A DNA stretch of 64,000 nt from Cytophagaceae bacterium. GTDB lineage: Bacteria; Bacteroidota; Bacteroidia; Cytophagales; Spirosomataceae. Below, piece after piece: positions 51,540 through 59,898 of this stretch. The stretch lies in NCBI GenBank assembly GCA_016722655.1, contig JADKIR010000005.1, positions 558,001 to 622,000 on the forward strand, read 5' to 3'. Within the stretch, counting starts at the first letter, position 1. The number at the start of each line of letters is the position of its first letter. The translations under genes were made by a program, and so were the position numbers. The notes below the pieces were generated by a model. It ran no database searches. It was not told the origin of the DNA and saw only the letters and a list, made by a program, of their open reading frames with translations.

Positions 51540-52902
51540 ATGAAAAAACTAACAGTACTCACGCTAATTTTAAGTCTGTCCGTATTCGGCATCCGATGCA
51601 AAAATCTGGTGGAGATGTTGTCCCAGAGGAAAAAAGTATCACCATTGGACAAAACCGCCTTTTTGAACCCGATCAAGGAACGGTCAGTAATGTCGTAAAA
51701 CAAGCCAACACCGCTGAAGTGCCTTTGGAAACCATGACTAAAAGCTACGAAAGTTTTGACAAAGCCACGTGTCAAATGACCTTTAAAAGTGGAGCAAGCG
51801 AACTGAAGTCACTAAAAACAGGCTCCGTGGTTTTATTTACAGGTCATTCGCTTAAAAAATAAGTAGTGTCACAGAATCGGGTGGTAAAATAATTGTAAAA
51901 ACTACCTCAGCCAAATTTGTAGATTACTATAAATCGGCCAAGATAGATTACAAAACTGCCTTTCAATGGAACAGTTCGGTGCTAAGCTCTTCTATAATAG
52001 ACATCAACAATGAAAAAGGTGCCAGAGTAAAACACATTGAAGGCACACAAGAATGGACTTATAAAGGCGAAATAAGTGGTTGGGAAGTAGAATTAGCTCT
52101 AGCACCGGAATCTTCGGGGGATAACCGAAAACTTGGCCTGAATCTGAAAGCAAAAAAAGGGAATCTGGGTGCTATTGAATTCAAAGGTTTTATTTCAAAC
52201 TTCAACATCGAAAGCCAAATAAATGTTGAAAATAGCCGCATGTCTTCTTACCGAGAAACACACAATGACATAAACGGAGAAATTGAAGCGAAATATGCTT
52301 TTTTGTCCATGTCAAATGCGGACGCTGCTTTCGAAATACCCATAAATTTTATGCGTGTGATGGTGGTTCACGGAGTTATTCCAGTGACTTACCGCATAAA
52401 ATGTGTGCTCAAAGTCTATCCCGAAATTTCGGCCAACAGTACTTGTCAGGCAAACCTAAAACTTGCGTATTCGGGAACGAATGGTTTTTCCTATGAAAAT
52501 AACAGCCTGACTCCAAGAGCCACTATGGCCAACTTTAATCCATCAATTGTTGGTGAAACAGGTTCAGCCTCAACAGGGATTGTTGGCGTTGGTGTAGGCC
52601 TAGAATTTCCAAGATTCGAAATCGGCATTTTTGACACAGTTGTTGTTCCATATTTCTTGACCAATACAAGTGTTGTAAGTTACTTCGAAAGCGGTTTGCC
52701 TTTTATGCCAGGCCCATGCAACAGCACCAGAATAACCCTCAAAGCCGAAACTGGCTACAATTTCAGTTTCTTGGGACTTACGACCTCAGGTTCATTGAAA
52801 CTTTTTGAAAAAATGCAGGAATACAAAACTCCGGGTTCAAAATGCCCGACATCAAGTATTTCCTTTTTTGAAAATGCTTTTTTGTTACCAAAGAGTTTGT
52901 AA
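51540..52902 (+). pseudogene. secreted protein of unknown function, two frameshifts
   Basis: Three frames make one protein of about 455 residues. Frame 1 gives the signal peptide 'MKKLTVLTLILSLSVFGIRC'. At AAAAA (51600-51604) the frame moves to 'SGGDVVPEEKSITIGQNRLF' and onward to 'GHSLKK'. At AAAAAA near 51854-51859 it moves again to 'ISSVTESGGKIIVKTTSAKF' and on to the end. Adding one A at each run restores a continuous frame, with no stop left. The long strand-rich C-terminal part ('WEVELALAPESSGDNRKLGL' and 'PFMPGPCNSTRITLKA') is not a family I recognise. It lies after the CARDB lipoprotein gene in the surface-protein region. Confidence 0.75.
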
Positions 52903-53028
52903 TAAGATTTGTTAATTGTTGAATGAAATCAAAAACTTTTTTTAAAATTCTATTGAATACCGCTTATTAAAATATTAAAAAAAAGCATTGAAATAATAGA
53001 AATAATAATTTGATTTGAAGAAAAAACT

Positions 53029-54585
53029 ATGAAAATAATTCGTAAATTAATCATTATAAATTGCTTATATTTAAGTGTTTCGGCACAAATTACCCTTGTA
53101 AAGGACATTAACCCAAATGCCTTTTCTTCCAATCTCAATGGACAATACAATCGTCTAGTAAAAATGGGCAACCACGTTTATTTTGGTGCATTAGAAAACA
53201 ACAAAAGCGGACTTTTCAAAACCGATGGTACGACAGTCGGAACAATGCGAGTAACGGATCCCAATGAGAATATTTTTGTAAAAGAACCAACAAGTTCTGG
53301 TACATTAATTGGTTGGAGTGGTCCAAATCCCTTTGATGCAGGAGAGTATCCTTGGTCAAGTAATGGTATCACTTCTGGAACGGCTGGCACCAATACATTT
53401 GTTCAAACACTCTATCCTTTCAATGGGGAAATATTTTATTCGGGCTCTACATTTGATGAAGGATTTGAACTTTGGAAAATAAATACAGCCGGTACAGCCG
53501 AAATGGTTAAAAATATACCAGGAGTAGGAGTTAACAACACCATTTCACCTTCAAAATTTGTTGCTCACTCTGATGGATTCCTGTATTTTTTAGGTTGGGC
53601 AAACAACGCCCCTTGTGCTCTTTGGAAAACCGATGGAACCACCGCGGGCACTTCAAAAGTAAAAGACATGCCTTATTGTACGCAATTATTTTCAGCAGGT
53701 TCTAATCTTTTTATTGTCGGCCCAAACGACCCTCCCAATTATTATGGAAGCCATAAACTTTGGGTTTCAGATGGCACAAATGCAGGGACAGTTGTAATCA
53801 AGGACTTTAATCCTGCCGGCTTTCCTGTTTCAAGCAATTATTACACCTTTAATAATCACCTGTTTTTTAGTTTGGACGATGAAATAAACGGAACAGAACT
53901 TTGGGTGTCTAATGGGACCACACTTGGTACGCAAATGGTACAAAACTTAAATCCAGGTGCTGGCTCCAGCTTTGCAACGCCACTTGGTCATGCAGGCAAT
54001 TTTATGTATTTGGCTGCAAATAATGGGCTAGATGGACCAGCCTTGTATAAAGTGGCCGCCGATCCAATAAATATCATTGGAGGTATTGGCCAATATGAAA
54101 TAACTCTTGTTAAAGACATAAACACCATCAGTGACGCCACCAGTTATTTTGACAAAGGCATTGAATTTCAAGGCAAATTTTATTTTCCAGCAGGCGATGG
54201 AGTTACAGGAATGGAACTTTGGAGAACTGACGGAACGGCAGTAGGAACTGAACTTTTAGGAGATATAAACCCAACTGATGGCTCATATCCAAGTCGTTTT
54301 TGTGTTTTAAATAATAAGCTGCTTTTTGTTGCCTACACTTTTGATTTGGACCATGAGCTGTACAAATACGAAGACCCAACGTTTGTTCCCTGTGCGAACA
54401 CGGACTCATTTCAAGGGATTGCATCTGATATATTATATGAAGCCAACAGTTCAATTCAATCCATTCATACTATCCCGGTTTTGGCTGGAATTACAATTTA
54501 TAAAGCCCAGGCGATTACACTTAACCCAGGATTCAGAACCGAACCAGGTGCAAAATTCATGACAATTACAGAAGGTTGTAACTAA
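53029..54585 (+). CDS. secreted ELWxxDGTxxGT-repeat protein
   Basis: The 518-residue product has a signal peptide ending VSAQ (about residue 19) and about eight repeats of the type 'LWKTDGTTAGTSKVKDM' ('ELWVSNGTTLGTQMV', 'ELWRTDGTAVGTELLGDINP'), each near 50 residues, as in ELWxxDGT-type beta-propellers. The C-terminal 60 residues, 'YKAQAITLNPGFRTEPGAKF' and the tail ending GCN, form a coathanger-like domain also seen at 33065-34828. It is probably exported to the surface. It is the last gene of the surface-protein region and seems to be transcribed alone. Confidence 0.8.
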   Translation: MKIIRKLIIINCLYLSVSAQITLVKDINPNAFSSNLNGQYNRLVKMGNHVYFGALENNKSGLFKTDGTTVGTMRVTDPNENIFVKEPTSSGTLIGWSGPNPFDAGEYPWSSNGITSGTAGTNTFVQTLYPFNGEIFYSGSTFDEGFELWKINTAGTAEMVKNIPGVGVNNTISPSKFVAHSDGFLYFLGWANNAPCALWKTDGTTAGTSKVKDMPYCTQLFSAGSNLFIVGPNDPPNYYGSHKLWVSDGTNAGTVVIKDFNPAGFPVSSNYYTFNNHLFFSLDDEINGTELWVSNGTTLGTQMVQNLNPGAGSSFATPLGHAGNFMYLAANNGLDGPALYKVAADPINIIGGIGQYEITLVKDINTISDATSYFDKGIEFQGKFYFPAGDGVTGMELWRTDGTAVGTELLGDINPTDGSYPSRFCVLNNKLLFVAYTFDLDHELYKYEDPTFVPCANTDSFQGIASDILYEANSSIQSIHTIPVLAGITIYKAQAITLNPGFRTEPGAKFMTITEGCN

Positions 54586-54628
54586 AAAACTATAGTTAAT
54601 CAATGTCATTTTTTAAACACCGGTTTTA

Positions 54629-54666
54629 AGTCCCTCTCCCTCTGGAGAGGGATTTAGGGTGAGGTT
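54629..54666 (+). repeat. REP-like intergenic repeat, copy 2
   Basis: TCCCTCTCC-CTCT-GGAGAGGGA is a perfect 9-bp stem with a 4-base loop, followed by TTTAGGGTGAGGT. It shares the plan and end sequence of the element at 6959-6996. It lies between two convergent genes and could also stop transcription. Confidence 0.65.
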
Positions 54667-54702
54667 TTAGGGTTAAATTTTTCTTAACCAAATGCCAATA
54701 AA

Positions 54703-55185
54703 TCAACAGTCTTTATAAACCAAACAAACTGCATGAGCCTCTAAACCTTCTTTATGGCCCACAAAACCCATGGTTTCGGAGGTGGTGGCTTTAATCGAAA
54801 CATCTTCCGGATCAATATTGCAGCATTGGGCTATTGCAATTTTCATTTCGGGAATGTATTTTCCAATTTTTGGTTCTTCCAAAATCAATGTGCTGTCAAT
54901 ATTTCCTACTTTGTAGCCCTTCTCTCCTATCATTTCAGTTACCTTTTTTAGAAAAACTTTGCTATCCATGCCTCTCCATTGCGGGTCAGTGTTTTTGAAA
55001 TGCTTACCAATATCTCCTAATGACAATGCACCCAAAAGTGCATCACAGATGGCGTGAAGCAACACATCGGCATCAGAATGCCCCATTGAACCCACAGAAT
55101 GAGGAATTTTAATTCCGCCCAAACTCAACTCATAGCCTTCTGCTAATTGGTGCACATCATAACCATGCCCGATACGTATATTCAT
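54703..55185 (-). CDS. ispF: 2-C-methyl-D-erythritol 2,4-cyclodiphosphate synthase
   Basis: IspF makes the cyclic diphosphate that IspG uses. The 160-residue protein has the metal ligands D10 and H12 in 'IGHGYDVHQL', 'HSVGSMGHSDADVLLHAICD', 'KTNF'-region replaced by 'FKNTDPQWRGMDS' and the C-terminal 'IKATTSETMGFVGHKEGLEA'. Length and motifs are standard. It diverges from the M16 peptidase gene. Confidence 0.96.
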   Translation of the reverse strand: MNIRIGHGYDVHQLAEGYELSLGGIKIPHSVGSMGHSDADVLLHAICDALLGALSLGDIGKHFKNTDPQWRGMDSKVFLKKVTEMIGEKGYKVGNIDSTLILEEPKIGKYIPEMKIAIAQCCNIDPEDVSIKATTSETMGFVGHKEGLEAHAVCLVYKDC

Positions 55186-55216
55186 ATTAATACTTTTCTG
55201 GTCGTAAAATTAAGCA

Positions 55217-55224
55217 TATTTTTG
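55217..55224 (+). promoter_or_regulatory. -7 box of the M16 peptidase gene
   Basis: TATTTTTG fits TAnnTTTG and ends 20 bp before the ATG at 55245. It overlaps a GTG that could open the frame at 55224, which argues for the later start. Confidence 0.5.
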
Positions 55225-55244
55225 TGCTTATTATTTTAAAATTA

Positions 55245-56480
55245 ATGATAGAATTCCAACATTTCGAACTAAAAAACGGACTAAAAGTATATGTACATCA
55301 GGACAAATCAAGTCCTATAGCTGCTTTTAATATTTGTTATAATGTTGGATCCAGAGACGAAAACCCCGAAAAAACCGGATTTGCCCATCTATTTGAGCAT
55401 CTTATGTTTGGGGGTTCAAAAAATATCGATTCTTACGATGAGGCTTTGCAAAGAGTAGGTGGCGAAAACAATGCATTTACTTCTCCAGATATCACTAATT
55501 ATTATATCACACTGCCTGTCAATAACTTAGAAACCGCTTTTTGGCTGGAATCTGACCGCATGTTAAGTTTATCTTTTGACCCGAAAGTTTTGGAAGTACA
55601 ACGAAATGTGGTAATTGAAGAATTTAAACAGCGGTATCTCAATCAACCATATGGCGATATATGGCTCAAGCTCAGACCCTTGGCATATCAGATTCATCCA
55701 TATCGTTGGGCTACCATTGGGAAGGAAATCAGTCATATCGAAAATGCGACCATGGAAGATGTGAAAGAATTTTTCTATTTTCACTATTTGCCCAATAACG
55801 CCACATTAGTGGTGGGTGGAAATGTTTCTGTTTCTGAAATCGAAAAATTGGCAAATAAATGGTTTGGGGATATTCCTTCTCGGAAAATTCCGAACCGGAA
55901 TCTACCTGTAGAACCTATTCAGACAGTAGAAAGGAGGTTGGAAACCACCGAAAGAGTTCCTTTAGATGCCATTTACAAAACCTACCATATTCCTGGAAGA
56001 CACGAAAACGGATATTTTGAAACTGACCTGTTGAGTGATGTTCTCGGCAGAGGTAAATCATCAAGATTAAACCAAATTTTGGTCAAAGAAAAAAAACTTT
56101 TCAATAGTATCTCAGCCTACTCAACCGGCTCATTGGATCCTGGATTATTGGTTATCAGCGGACATTTAAACAAGGGTGTTGATATTTCCACAGCAGAAGG
56201 TGAAATCGAAGCGATTTTGACTGAAATAAAATCAAATGAAATCTCACTTCTGGAGATGCAAAAAGTAAAAAATCAAGCAAAATCCACCATAGGTTTTGGA
56301 GAAGTTGAGCTCCTCAACCGGGTTATGAATATAGCGTTTGCGGCTAATGCCGGCGATGTCAATTATTGTAACCAAGAAATGGAAAAAATTGACAATGTGA
56401 GTCAGGAAGATATTTTGAATATGGCACAAAAAGTTTTAAAAACAGAAAACTGCAGTACACTTCTATACAAGGCAGGATAA
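55245..56480 (+). CDS. M16-family zinc peptidase
   Basis: The 411-residue protein has the inverted zinc motif HxxEH at H48-L-F-E51-H52 ('GFAHLFEHLMFGG'), the third ligand in 'VVIEEFKQRYLNQPYGDIW', and the C-terminal R/Y pair region 'VLGRGKSSRLNQILVKEKKL'. M16 enzymes degrade peptides, often with a second inactive subunit. No signal peptide is present, so it is probably cytoplasmic. Bacteroidota often have an inactive partner gene next to it; none is seen here. Confidence 0.92.
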   Translation: MIEFQHFELKNGLKVYVHQDKSSPIAAFNICYNVGSRDENPEKTGFAHLFEHLMFGGSKNIDSYDEALQRVGGENNAFTSPDITNYYITLPVNNLETAFWLESDRMLSLSFDPKVLEVQRNVVIEEFKQRYLNQPYGDIWLKLRPLAYQIHPYRWATIGKEISHIENATMEDVKEFFYFHYLPNNATLVVGGNVSVSEIEKLANKWFGDIPSRKIPNRNLPVEPIQTVERRLETTERVPLDAIYKTYHIPGRHENGYFETDLLSDVLGRGKSSRLNQILVKEKKLFNSISAYSTGSLDPGLLVISGHLNKGVDISTAEGEIEAILTEIKSNEISLLEMQKVKNQAKSTIGFGEVELLNRVMNIAFAANAGDVNYCNQEMEKIDNVSQEDILNMAQKVLKTENCSTLLYKAG

Positions 56481-56482
56481 TT

Positions 56483-57139
56483 TCACTTTTTAAACCTCAT
56501 TATTCCCTCAGTTAGTTCAATAACGTCTTTTTTATCCTGCCGTTTGTAACCATTTCCTTCGGGATCAATATTATTGTCAAATCCTGTGGCCTGAGTAATT
56601 ACTTTGCTTTCAATCTTATCCTTGATTCGGCCCAGGCCACCAAAAGCAGTTGCTGTAGCTTTTTCCTTCCAGTAAGTACCTTCCAGCTGGCTGTAAAATT
56701 TAAATTCCAGAAAACCATCTTTCCCAATTTTCAAGGTCAATACTTCGTCATTGTTTTTAGAGTCGCCCACGTGATACTCCATCCGGGGTGTTCTTGTTTC
56801 CTCTACATACCTAATGGCAGCAATTCCCTTAAATTTTCCAAAATCCTGAGCTCTTTTTATATTCTCTTTGGTATCTGGATTATTGGCGTTTACAATCAAA
56901 TAATCTCCCTCTTCGGTGTTATCAGTCCCGTAAAAATTACCCACCCAAATTCTCAGCATTCGGTCAGGTTTGGTGGCATTTCCGGTAAAATAAGCATAGG
57001 CCCCAAACCTTATTTGCCGTGGCTGGGTGTTGTACTCTGTGCCATCGATTTTGACACTCATTGTATTTTGATTGGTACTTTGACCGGACGCAAAATTAAA
57101 AAATGAAAGAAATGCAATTAATGATAGTATATTTTTCAT
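56483..57139 (-). CDS. secreted protein of unknown function
   Basis: The 218-residue product has a signal peptide 'MKNILSLIAFLSFFNFASGQ' and a strand-rich body with 'SVKIDGTEYNTQPRQIRFGA', 'MLRIWVGNFYGTDNTEEGDY' and 'MEYHVGDSKNNDEVLTLKIG'. It has no lipobox, and I recognise no family. It ends 2 bp from the convergent M16 gene and is probably periplasmic. Confidence 0.65.
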   Translation of the reverse strand: MKNILSLIAFLSFFNFASGQSTNQNTMSVKIDGTEYNTQPRQIRFGAYAYFTGNATKPDRMLRIWVGNFYGTDNTEEGDYLIVNANNPDTKENIKRAQDFGKFKGIAAIRYVEETRTPRMEYHVGDSKNNDEVLTLKIGKDGFLEFKFYSQLEGTYWKEKATATAFGGLGRIKDKIESKVITQATGFDNNIDPEGNGYKRQDKKDVIELTEGIMRFKK

Positions 57140-57249
57140 ATTCCGGAATATTTAAATTGTTTAATTTCAAATACTTGCAAAAAAATATTTGACGAAATAA
57201 ATATAGTATTCCAGATGGATTATAAAAGAAAAAATAGCAATATTTTATT

Positions 57250-58287
57250 TTATGAAAAATAACTTTTTGCTTTTATCACCCGGCCGTTCCCTGGTGCAGT
57301 TGTTACAGAGAAAACAAAACCGGGATTCACCGCATAAGATCCATATTGTCCTTTTTTATTCAAAGCGATAAACCCGACCTGAAAATCTCTAGCTTTTTTA
57401 GGATTGATTTTCACTAGCCTTTCTATGGCAAGCCTGCAAGCCATTTCCGGGCTTTTTCCCTGCCGCATAAATTCAACCACCATAGCAGCTCCGGCAATCC
57501 TAATAACTTCTTCCCCTTGTCCGGAGCCAGTGCAGGCACCTACTTCATTGTCAACATACAGTCCGGCACCGATTATTGGAGAATCGCCCACTCTACCCCG
57601 CATTTTGAAGCCCATTCCGGATGTGGTACAAGCCCCTGAAATATTGCCGGAATGATCCAGTGCCAGCAATGCCATGGTGTCATGATTAAAGTCCCCGTTT
57701 TCTAAAAACTGTGGAGCCGATGGCCCCTTTCCTTTGTCAAATGCTTTCTTTTGCTCCAATTCAATATTTTTTATCGGCTTGTATTCCGACTTCTTTAGCC
57801 AGTTTTCATAGGATTTTCTGGCATCTTCTGATAATTCATCCGTTTCAACTTTAAAACCTTTTTCGATAGCAAATTGGCGGGCTCCTTCACCTACCAACAA
57901 TACATGTGGGGTATCTTCCATCACTTTTCTGGCAACGGAAATGGGGTGTTTTATATTCTCCATAAAAGCCACCCCACCGCAGTTCATGTGTTCGTCCATG
58001 ATACATGCGTCAAGCGTAACCTTTCCTTCTCTGTCAGGATTTCCACCCAAACCCACACAGCAATTTATAGTATTCTCAATCTGATTGGCACCTTTCTCAA
58101 CGGCATCAAGGGCTCTACCTTTTGGTTCTTTTAAAATGCTCATAGCTGCCTCATTTACAGGAATTCCACTATCCCAGGTCGAAATCACAATTGGCTTTTT
58201 GATAGCCGTTTGGCCAAATACATTTATCGTATTTAAAAATGGGATTGTCAGTAAACTCTTTTCTAAAAATTTCCTTCGGTTTGTCAT
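57250..58287 (-). CDS. N4-(beta-N-acetylglucosaminyl)-L-asparaginase (glycosylasparaginase)
   Basis: This Ntn-hydrolase cuts the bond between asparagine and N-acetylglucosamine. The 345-residue precursor has a twin-arginine-like signal ('MTNRRKFLEKSLLTIPFL'), the autocleavage site with the catalytic T204 in 'DFNHDTMALLAL', and 'MRGRVGDSPIIGAGLYVDNE' and 'CTGSGQGEEVIRIAGA', which bind the substrate. It overlaps the sulfatase gene by 4 bp (ATGA), so the two enzymes are made together, fitting breakdown of sulfated or asparagine-linked glycans outside the cytoplasm. Confidence 0.92.
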   Translation of the reverse strand: MTNRRKFLEKSLLTIPFLNTINVFGQTAIKKPIVISTWDSGIPVNEAAMSILKEPKGRALDAVEKGANQIENTINCCVGLGGNPDREGKVTLDACIMDEHMNCGGVAFMENIKHPISVARKVMEDTPHVLLVGEGARQFAIEKGFKVETDELSEDARKSYENWLKKSEYKPIKNIELEQKKAFDKGKGPSAPQFLENGDFNHDTMALLALDHSGNISGACTTSGMGFKMRGRVGDSPIIGAGLYVDNEVGACTGSGQGEEVIRIAGAAMVVEFMRQGKSPEMACRLAIERLVKINPKKARDFQVGFIALNKKGQYGSYAVNPGFVFSVTTAPGNGRVIKAKSYFS

Positions 58288-59729
58288 TTATTTGATTCTT
58301 TAGTTTTTCCTATTTCTCTATTGTTTTTACCCATCGTATTTTTCAAGTCATCACCAAGCTCCACTCTTGCCTGATCGGCGAGGCTGTTGAGTTTTTCAAT
58401 TACCTCCGGAAAATAAGCACTTACATCGTATCTCTCTCCAGGGTCACGTCTCAAATCGTATAATCCTGATTTATGACTAAAATTTTCATTTACTTTACCT
58501 GGCTGGCCATCTTTTCCAGGCTCAAAACCTTCATAAGTACGACCCGGATGATCAAAAACTAATTTCCAGTTCTGAAACCTAATCGCTTCAAGGCTATTTT
58601 TTCTATAATAATATAAAAACATTTCTCTCGGACTTTCCGTTTTGCCTTTCAAATAGCTCAAAAGGCTGATTCCGTCGATTTGTCTTACAGGCAAATGAAC
58701 ACCTGTTGCTTCGCAAATTGTTGGCAGAATGTCTATTCCGGATGCTAAACCATTCAATATTTTCCCTTCGGGCAATGAACCTTTCCATGCCATCATTGCC
58801 GGCACTTTTTGTCCGCCATCAAAAGTGGTCCCTTTACCTTCTCTCAATCCGCCTGCACTACCTGCATGATTTCCATAATTAAACCAGGGGCCATTGTCAG
58901 AAGTCACTATCACTAAAGTATTTTCAGAAAGGTTATTTTTTTGAAGAAAATCTCTGATTTGTCCAATACTCCAGTCCAATTCCATAATTACATCTCCGTA
59001 CAATCCATGTTTTGATTTTCCAATAAATGCTTCAGAAGCAGCTAATGGCACATGTGGCATGGGATGAGCCAGATAAAGAAAAAAAGGTTTTCGTTTATTG
59101 GCTTTAATAAAATCTAAAGCCTTTTGGGTAAATGTTTTAGTAAACTGACTGAAATCCGGATTCCTCTCAATGATTTTTTCATTTTCGTAAAGGGGAAGTT
59201 CAGGATAATAATTTTTAGAGCTTGGATGCCCGGGCCACATATCATGTGAATACGGAATACCAAAGAACTGATCAAAACCATGTCGGGTCGGAAGAAATTG
59301 GTCCAAATGTCCCAAATGCCATTTCCCGATGGCAGCAGTAGCATAACCTTTGGTTTTAAGGGCCTCGGCTATGGTGGTTTCTTCAGGATTCAATCCGATT
59401 TTTGCAGTATGATCCAGTGCTCCACTGAAACCAATCCTATTGGGATAACAACCCGTTAGCAAGCCAGCCCTTGAAGCCGAGCAAACCGCCTGTGGGCTAT
59501 AAAACTGACTAAAGAAAACTCCTTCATGAGCCAATTTGTCAAAATTGGGCGTTTGGTAATCGATTGCTCCTGTTACCGATATATCACCATAACCCATATC
59601 ATCAAAATAAATCAAAACTACATTAGGAGGTATTTCGGGCTTAAAAGAAATCGCCAGAAACAATAAGGGTATATAAAGTAAACCCAGTTTTGAAATATTA
59701 AAATGTTTTTTACTCCTGATAAAAATCAC
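58284..59729 (-). CDS. secreted sulfatase (arylsulfatase family)
   Basis: The 481-residue protein has a hydrophobic N-terminal signal ('LGLLYIPLLFLAISF'), the metal-binding 'VVLIYFDDMGYGD', and the formylglycine site C83-S-A-S-R87 in 'AVCSASRAGLLTG', which needs a maturation enzyme to become active. 'AIGKWHLGHL' and 'TSDNGPWFNYGNHAGS' complete the active site. It releases sulfate from sugars or other esters. It is the first gene of a two-gene unit with the glycosylasparaginase. Confidence 0.94.
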   Translation of the reverse strand: MIFIRSKKHFNISKLGLLYIPLLFLAISFKPEIPPNVVLIYFDDMGYGDISVTGAIDYQTPNFDKLAHEGVFFSQFYSPQAVCSASRAGLLTGCYPNRIGFSGALDHTAKIGLNPEETTIAEALKTKGYATAAIGKWHLGHLDQFLPTRHGFDQFFGIPYSHDMWPGHPSSKNYYPELPLYENEKIIERNPDFSQFTKTFTQKALDFIKANKRKPFFLYLAHPMPHVPLAASEAFIGKSKHGLYGDVIMELDWSIGQIRDFLQKNNLSENTLVIVTSDNGPWFNYGNHAGSAGGLREGKGTTFDGGQKVPAMMAWKGSLPEGKILNGLASGIDILPTICEATGVHLPVRQIDGISLLSYLKGKTESPREMFLYYYRKNSLEAIRFQNWKLVFDHPGRTYEGFEPGKDGQPGKVNENFSHKSGLYDLRRDPGERYDVSAYFPEVIEKLNSLADQARVELGDDLKNTMGKNNREIGKTKESNK

Positions 59730-59859
59730 TTTTTTAATCTGTAATATTTTTAAAATAATAGTAATTCCCTCAAATATTATAAAAAAAAATTCCCAAAAAA
59801 AAGATTTTCTGATAATTGTCAGAAAACAACAAAAAATAGTGAAAACATAGTTTTTTAGC

Positions 59860-59867
59860 TAAATTTG
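59860..59867 (+). promoter_or_regulatory. -7 box of gpmI
   Basis: TAAATTTG fits TAnnTTTG exactly and ends 31 bp before the TTG start at 59899. No ATG lies in frame between them. Confidence 0.5.
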
Positions 59868-59898
59868 CAGTGTTTTTTTAACTAAAATATCTACGAAA

